DNA from: Acidobacteriaceae bacterium
GTDB lineage: Bacteria; Acidobacteriota; Terriglobia; Terriglobales; Acidobacteriaceae
DNA: 28,470 bases
NCBI GenBank assembly: GCA_003165855.1
Contig: PMXH01000512.1
Coordinates: forward strand, 33,376 to 61,845
Reading direction: 5' to 3'
Shown here piece by piece: positions 24,560-28,470 of the stretch (its first letter is position 1; every line of letters starts with the position of its first letter). The notes beneath the pieces are model-generated. The model searched no databases. It had not been told where the DNA came from and saw only the letters and a program-made list of their open reading frames with translations. A program made the translations under genes and the position numbers.

Positions 24560-25545
24560 GCGGCTCCCACCAACGCCGGCCGCTCGATCGTGTTCTCGAT
24601 GTTGCGGAAGACCTGGATATTGGAGTACTTCGGATTATCCCAGTCCTTGAACTTCTCCATGTTGTCGATCAAGCTGTAGACGATCGACTTCACATTGCCC
24701 TGGGGATGGAAGCTCAACACGTTCGCTGCCTTTTCCGTGCTGACCTTGTAATTGCGGAAGTCCTGAACGTGCTTGATGGCGAGGTTGACGCGCACAGAAG
24801 ACCGCTCCTCAACCGCACTCTTGACCAGATCGCCCACCTCTCCCACCGTGTAATTTCCAGACGCGATGTTGAAGATACCAGAGATTTCCTGGTTGGCCTC
24901 AATCGCCCGGATGTAGGCGGTGGCCGCGTCGTCAATACTGAGAATCGGGCGCCAGATCGACGGATTGTTCACATTGATCGTCCGGTCCTTCATGGCTGAT
25001 TTGAACATGGTGTTGATGATGAGGTCCAAACGCATGCGTGGGCTGTAGCCGGAGATCGTGCCTTTTCGCAGAGAGATGACCGAAAAGTCCTTATCGATCA
25101 GCTGGATTACCGCTTGCTCGCCTTGAAGCTTCGAGATGCCGTAGGGATAGCTCGAGCTGGCCAGGCAGGTTTCATCGTAGAGCTTGTTCTCGGTGTAGCC
25201 ATACACCGAACAGGAGCTGGCATAGATATACCGTTTAACCCCAGCCATTTTGGCAATGTAGCCGAGGTACGCCGGAGCAGCCGCATTGAAGATGAAATTC
25301 TGGCTGGGCGAATACTCCGCCATGGGGTCGTTCGAGAGGCCCGCCAGGAAAATAACCTCGTCGTAAGGCTCGAGATCCTCGACCGAAAGATGGAAGATGT
25401 CTTTGTTGAGCACGCCGGCTTGCCGCGGCAGTTGATTGCCGAACCAGAACAGGTCCACGACATCGACCTTGTAACCACGCTCCAGCAGTTTAGGGATCAG
25501 CACCGAACCCAAGTATCCAGCACCGCCTGCAACGAGTATTTTCAT
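24556..25545 (-). CDS. NAD-dependent epimerase/dehydratase (extended SDR) in the deoxysugar operon
   Basis: 329 aa. GGAGYLG nucleotide-binding loop (7-13), DLFWFGNQLP after beta-2 (31-40), SSCSVYG active-site strand (110-116), Tyr135/Lys139 in YGISK. The canonical RmlB signature (TDEVYG with an Asp-Glu acid/base pair) is absent; the strand reads SSCSVYGYTE. A 4,6-dehydratase role is therefore unlikely, and a 4-epimerase or 4-ketoreductase of a nucleotide sugar is more probable. It lies 2 nt downstream of rfbC and overlaps rfbD by 4 nt, so it belongs to the same pathway. GGAG sits 6 nt before the start, inside the rfbC 3' end. Substrate is unassigned: a dTDP-6-deoxyhexose variant is inferred from context. 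Confidence 0.88.
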   Translation of the reverse strand: MKILVAGGAGYLGSVLIPKLLERGYKVDVVDLFWFGNQLPRQAGVLNKDIFHLSVEDLEPYDEVIFLAGLSNDPMAEYSPSQNFIFNAAAPAYLGYIAKMAGVKRYIYASSCSVYGYTENKLYDETCLASSSYPYGISKLQGEQAVIQLIDKDFSVISLRKGTISGYSPRMRLDLIINTMFKSAMKDRTINVNNPSIWRPILSIDDAATAYIRAIEANQEISGIFNIASGNYTVGEVGDLVKSAVEERSSVRVNLAIKHVQDFRNYKVSTEKAANVLSFHPQGNVKSIVYSLIDNMEKFKDWDNPKYSNIQVFRNIENTIERPALVGAA

Positions 25546-25547
25546 GA

Positions 25548-26150
25548 TCAGCTCCGTAGTGAGGCTTCTGGTTCAAGTTGTGACGAATAGCGGAAGTTGT
25601 CGGATTCCGGCGATGCTAGCCACTCCGCCAGAGTGCGAGCAACCCGGTCCTTGTCGGAAACGATGACGTCTTGCAGCGGCCACTTGATGCCAATCGCGGG
25701 GTCATTCCAGCGAATGCCGGCCTCGCCCTTATTGCTGTAGATCCCGGTACATTTGTACTGGATCTCAGTGACATCGGAGAGTGCGCAGAAGCCGCGGGCG
25801 AAACCTGCGGGGGCGAAAACCTGCCGCCGGTTTTCCGCCGAAGCCTCCACTCCCACCCACTGACCGAGCGTGGGCGAGCCCTTGCGAATGTCGACCGCGA
25901 CCAGAAAAGCGCTACCCACGGTCACTCTCATCAGTTTGGCCATGGGAGGACTCCATTGGAAATGCAGCCCCCGAACCACCCCTTTGACCGACCGCGAATG
26001 GTTGTCCTGGACATACTCAGTGGGCAAACCGTACGCCTTGAACTGGTCGGCGCGGAAAGTTTCGGTGAAAAAACCGCGGCTATCTTGAAAAATGTCGGGA
26101 ACCAGAACGACTACATCGTTCAGTTGCCGGGACTCGACTCGAATATCCAT
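25548..26150 (-). CDS. rfbC: dTDP-4-dehydrorhamnose 3,5-epimerase
   Basis: 200 aa cupin-fold enzyme. Motifs: DSRGFFTETFR (23-33), QDNHSRSVKGVVRGLHFQ (48-65) containing catalytic His63 and the preceding Arg60, VDIRKGSPTLGQWVGV, FAPAGFARGFCAL, and Tyr132 (the partner base) in TEIQYKCTGIYS. The first gene of the operon; it epimerises C3 and C5 of dTDP-4-keto-6-deoxy-glucose to the L-rhamno form. The C-terminus extends about 20 residues beyond the conserved core (SPESDNFRYSSQLEPE). It is preceded by a good promoter at 26257-26285. The ribosome site is weak (AGAGGG, 11 nt away). No rfbA or rfbB gene is present in the window. Confidence 0.94.
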   Translation of the reverse strand: MDIRVESRQLNDVVVLVPDIFQDSRGFFTETFRADQFKAYGLPTEYVQDNHSRSVKGVVRGLHFQWSPPMAKLMRVTVGSAFLVAVDIRKGSPTLGQWVGVEASAENRRQVFAPAGFARGFCALSDVTEIQYKCTGIYSNKGEAGIRWNDPAIGIKWPLQDVIVSDKDRVARTLAEWLASPESDNFRYSSQLEPEASLRS

Positions 26151-26256
26151 GCTAACGCACGCCCTCTGCTTCAGTAAATGAGACTATGTGTGTTGCGATG
26201 TAAGCTTTTGTAGAACCCACAGCGGTTAAACTAGGGGGAGCACTTCGGTTGCCAGC

Positions 26257-26285
26257 AATATAGCGTGTGCCACCTTATTTTGCAA
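26257..26285 (-). promoter_or_regulatory. Promoter of the rfbC-SDR-rfbD operon
   Basis: Read on the minus strand: -35 TTGCAA (26285-26280), 17-nt spacer, -10 TATATT (26262-26257, five of six matches). Transcription would start near 26250, about 100 nt before the rfbC ATG. Confidence 0.6.
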
Positions 26286-26322
26286 TAGCTTACCAGTGTG
26301 ATCCTGGGTCCCAAGCGCCGGT

Positions 26323-26340
26323 AGTGCAAGTCTTTGCACT
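26323..26340. promoter_or_regulatory. 18-bp inverted repeat upstream of the rfbC promoter, operator candidate
   Basis: AGTGCAA (26323-26329), GTCT, TTGCACT (26334-26340): perfect 7-bp arms. It lies about 38 bp upstream of the -35 element of the rfbC promoter, a position suited to an activator. No T-run follows, so it is not an intrinsic terminator. No cognate regulator is visible. Confidence 0.45.
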
Positions 26341-26350
26341 CAACGCGGAA

Positions 26351-26399
26351 AAGGAAGGCTGCGCGGCGCTTCTGGCACAACGCTCGACGCAGCCTCCTT
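26351..26399 (-). terminator. Terminator of the Big_2 lipoprotein gene
   Basis: On the minus strand, starting 7 nt after the TAG stop at 26407: AAGGAGGCTGCG pairs with CGCAGCCTTCCTT (12 bp with one bulged base) around a 24-nt loop, then a T-rich TTTTCC tail (about 26352-26347). The stem is strong, the loop unusually long. Confidence 0.7.
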
Positions 26400-26406
26400 G
26401 CATCCT

Positions 26407-28467
26407 CTACTGCCGGTCGAGACTCCCATCCAACTCAGGACTCACGCCGTGAAGCCATGCCGTCTGCGGAGACACAACATACATGCGGTAATCCTGCGTG
26501 CCAGCGCTGGTGGTCAGTTCGATGGTGCCCGTTCCCGACGCGTTCAGATCGTAGATGTAGTACGGGTTGCTGATCACCTCACTGATGAAACTGTTGCCTT
26601 GCACGGAATCAGCGATTCCAGCGATGTTGCCGGTGCCATCCATGGTTAGCCATAACAGGCTCAGTGTGGTGCTCGCGATCGGGTTGAAGGGACGCAGCAC
26701 ATAGGATCCCGTGAGTGAGGCCACACCGTAGGGCTGGCTGGCTTGCAGATCAGCCTCTCCAACCATGGGATTGTCACTCATCCAACCGGGCATAGTGTAA
26801 TTCTGCATCAGGAACATCTTGCTGGCCGAGACCATATAAAAAACATACATTCTCTGGTCGCCGCAGGTAGTAGGAGTCGGACAGTCCGAGGTGGTGATGG
26901 TTCCACGGCCGTTGGCGTATTGGCCCACGGTATAACCTCCGGTCACGGTGAATCCACCGCTGATCCCGATATTGCTTCGCGTTCCGGTGATTGCACTAAC
27001 ACTGTCGAACGTGTATTCGCCAAAGTCCGCGAATTCAACATTGGCAATGCTTTGCCCATTTTCCGCAGTGATCGGTCGACTCATCAGGAAGGGATAGCTG
27101 CCTGCCAGGTTGACTGGAGTAAAGGTTTGGTAGTCCTGTAACAGGGCTTCACCAGCCACTGCGACTGCCGGAGAAGGATCGATCTCAAGCAGGTTCATGC
27201 GGGTCGAATCGACGACGTAAATAGCGAAGTTGGCCGTTCCCGCGGCAGTTGCCAGCGCCAGCATGCCCCTTCCGTTCGTACCCACGGAATAGGCAGACTG
27301 CACCAGAGGCTGGTACGGGAGAATAGTGCCATAGTCGTCTACATCCTCCAGTCCGGCGCTAATCACGCCGGTACCGCTGGCGGAGAACAATCCCAGTTCC
27401 CCGACCGTTTCGGAGACGGTGCTCGAATTTCCCGCACCAATCCCGGAAGCGCGGAACACATAACTGCCTGTGATGGCGGATGAGGTGAAGGCTGCGACAT
27501 TCTGCTGGGCCAAACTTCCCTTAGCCAGTCCCAGAGCATCGGACTCGATCATGCTGCCCATGGTCCCCGCCGACGTCAGAAATACGCGCAGAGAAATCCC
27601 GGATGGGTGGCAGCTGTTGGGATTGAAAGTGATACTGCCGCGTCCATCGGGATAGATAACGTACTTGCCGGTGGTCGGGACATTCTGCAGCACCCCGCTC
27701 CCGGTATTCGAGTCTTCCACGCCAGCTATGTTTCCGTTGCCATCGGCCGTGATGGCGCCGGCGAAAAATGCAGGTCCACGGCTGTCGGCAGAAGTAAGTG
27801 TGAAGGCGTAATTGCCGGAGAAGTTCGCATAGACTTTGCTGACCACGTTCAGGGCGGTAGTTGCAGTCATGCCAGCAGCCGAGGCCGTGATCGCCACTGG
27901 CCCCGCGGCAAGGCCAGTGGCGGCGCCGGCGCTGTTGATCGCGGCGTTGGCGGAGTTTGACGAACTCCAGTTCGCGCTCGCGCTCAGGTCCTGCGTGCTG
28001 CTGTCGCTATACGTGCCGATCACCTGGAACTGCTGTGTGCCCCCAATCACCACAGCGGGCCCCGCCGGGTTCAACGAGACAGACACCAGTACGGCTGGTT
28101 TTGCCGTCACGTTCAGAGTCGTGGATCCGGATATGGAGCCGGAGGTGGCGATGACTTTGGCTTGGCCAGCAGCCACTCCGGTGACCATCCCGGTGTTAAT
28201 AGCGCTCGCGATAGTATTTGCAGAAGTGCTCCAGGTCACGCTCGACGTCACGTTCTTCGAGGTATTGTCGCTGTAGTTTGCCGTTGCGGTGAATTGCTGT
28301 CCTGCGCCCGCAACGATGGAAACTCCGCTCGGAGTCACAGTGATCGATACCAACGAAGGAGTGGAAGGGGCGGTATTCGTGCTCACAGTATTTCCGCCAC
28401 TTCCGCAGCCAGCCAGCCCAATTAGCGATACCACCGACAGGAACCACAAGCCAATCTTCAAGCGCAT
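26407..28467 (-). CDS. Lipoprotein with two Big_2 Ig-like domains and tandem acidobacterial beta-rich repeats
   Basis: 686 aa. Lipobox LAGC with Cys21 follows a hydrophobic signal (MRLKIGLWFLSVVSLIGLAG), so the protein is lipid-anchored. Residues about 38-125 and 128-212 are two Big_2 domains (LVSITVTPSGVSIVAGAGQQ, then SVTWSTS...GMVTGVAAG; LVSVSLNPAGPAVVIGGTQQ). The remaining 470 residues contain about four units of the type SGNYAFTLTSADSRG...ITADGNGNIAGVEDSN...GRGSITF...vDSTRMNLLEID. Such lipoproteins are frequent in soil Acidobacteriota; no function is established that I know of. The start is near the window edge with only 3 bp upstream, so its promoter is not visible. It is transcribed alone, with its own terminator downstream. 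Confidence 0.88.
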   Translation of the reverse strand: MRLKIGLWFLSVVSLIGLAGCGSGGNTVSTNTAPSTPSLVSITVTPSGVSIVAGAGQQFTATANYSDNTSKNVTSSVTWSTSANTIASAINTGMVTGVAAGQAKVIATSGSISGSTTLNVTAKPAVLVSVSLNPAGPAVVIGGTQQFQVIGTYSDSSTQDLSASANWSSSNSANAAINSAGAATGLAAGPVAITASAAGMTATTALNVVSKVYANFSGNYAFTLTSADSRGPAFFAGAITADGNGNIAGVEDSNTGSGVLQNVPTTGKYVIYPDGRGSITFNPNSCHPSGISLRVFLTSAGTMGSMIESDALGLAKGSLAQQNVAAFTSSAITGSYVFRASGIGAGNSSTVSETVGELGLFSASGTGVISAGLEDVDDYGTILPYQPLVQSAYSVGTNGRGMLALATAAGTANFAIYVVDSTRMNLLEIDPSPAVAVAGEALLQDYQTFTPVNLAGSYPFLMSRPITAENGQSIANVEFADFGEYTFDSVSAITGTRSNIGISGGFTVTGGYTVGQYANGRGTITTSDCPTPTTCGDQRMYVFYMVSASKMFLMQNYTMPGWMSDNPMVGEADLQASQPYGVASLTGSYVLRPFNPIASTTLSLLWLTMDGTGNIAGIADSVQGNSFISEVISNPYYIYDLNASGTGTIELTTSAGTQDYRMYVVSPQTAWLHGVSPELDGSLDRQ

Positions 28468-28470
28468 GCG

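Noticed and set aside
1..28470. Search for CRISPR arrays, insertion sequences, phage or integrase genes, toxin-antitoxin pairs, rRNA and tRNA
   Set aside because: No regularly spaced repeats, transposase or integrase motifs, or RNA gene signatures were found by eye on either strand.

Overview
The window looks like a chromosomal segment of an Acidobacteriota (Terriglobia/Koribacter-like) bacterium. This is an inference from gene content: large secreted proteins built from FG-GAP, choice-of-anchor-D, Big_1 and Big_2 domains, signal peptides ending in FGQ/AQ, an HME-RND adaptor with a YYVDPMHP metal-binding head, and moderately high GC. There are 17 coding sequences. I see no rRNA, tRNA, CRISPR array, transposase or phage gene.

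Layout. (1) 1-11033, plus strand: an envelope/secreted block. It starts with the 3' part of an FG-GAP plus choice-of-anchor-D surface protein, which overlaps a PAPS-type sulfotransferase by 4 nt. Then come a secreted protein of unknown family, a PQQ-type beta-propeller with three invasin-like Ig domains, an anchor-D/alpha-beta-hydrolase fusion, a strong terminator (8770-8800), and a secreted parallel beta-helix protein. (2) 11152-17402: a copper-handling locus. A secreted multicopper oxidase (minus) is divergent from a two-gene CusB-CusA efflux operon (plus). Their 250-bp spacer carries a perfect 9-bp inverted repeat. No outer-membrane channel gene is present. (3) 17513-18595: a SurA/PpiC-like periplasmic prolyl isomerase. 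(4) 18729-21961: a near-consensus sigma70-type promoter followed by a GT4 glycosyltransferase, a WecG/TagA/CpsF glycosyltransferase and a GalE-like epimerase. (5) 22060-23508: a secreted phosphoesterase (AcpA/phospholipase C family). (6) 23687-26150, minus: a compact rfbC, SDR, rfbD operon for a dTDP-deoxysugar, with a good promoter and an 18-bp inverted repeat upstream. (7) 26407-28467, minus: a Big_2 lipoprotein with its own terminator.

How the genes may work together. Blocks 4 and 6 supply donor sugars (UDP-Gal/Glc, a dTDP-6-deoxyhexose) and transferases for an extracellular or lipid-linked glycan. Block 1 supplies surface proteins, a sulfotransferase and possible polysaccharide- or ester-acting enzymes. 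Block 2 detoxifies copper in the periplasm. The prolyl isomerase is suited to folding the many exported beta-rich proteins. Domain and motif calls were read from the sequence; the links between blocks are inference.
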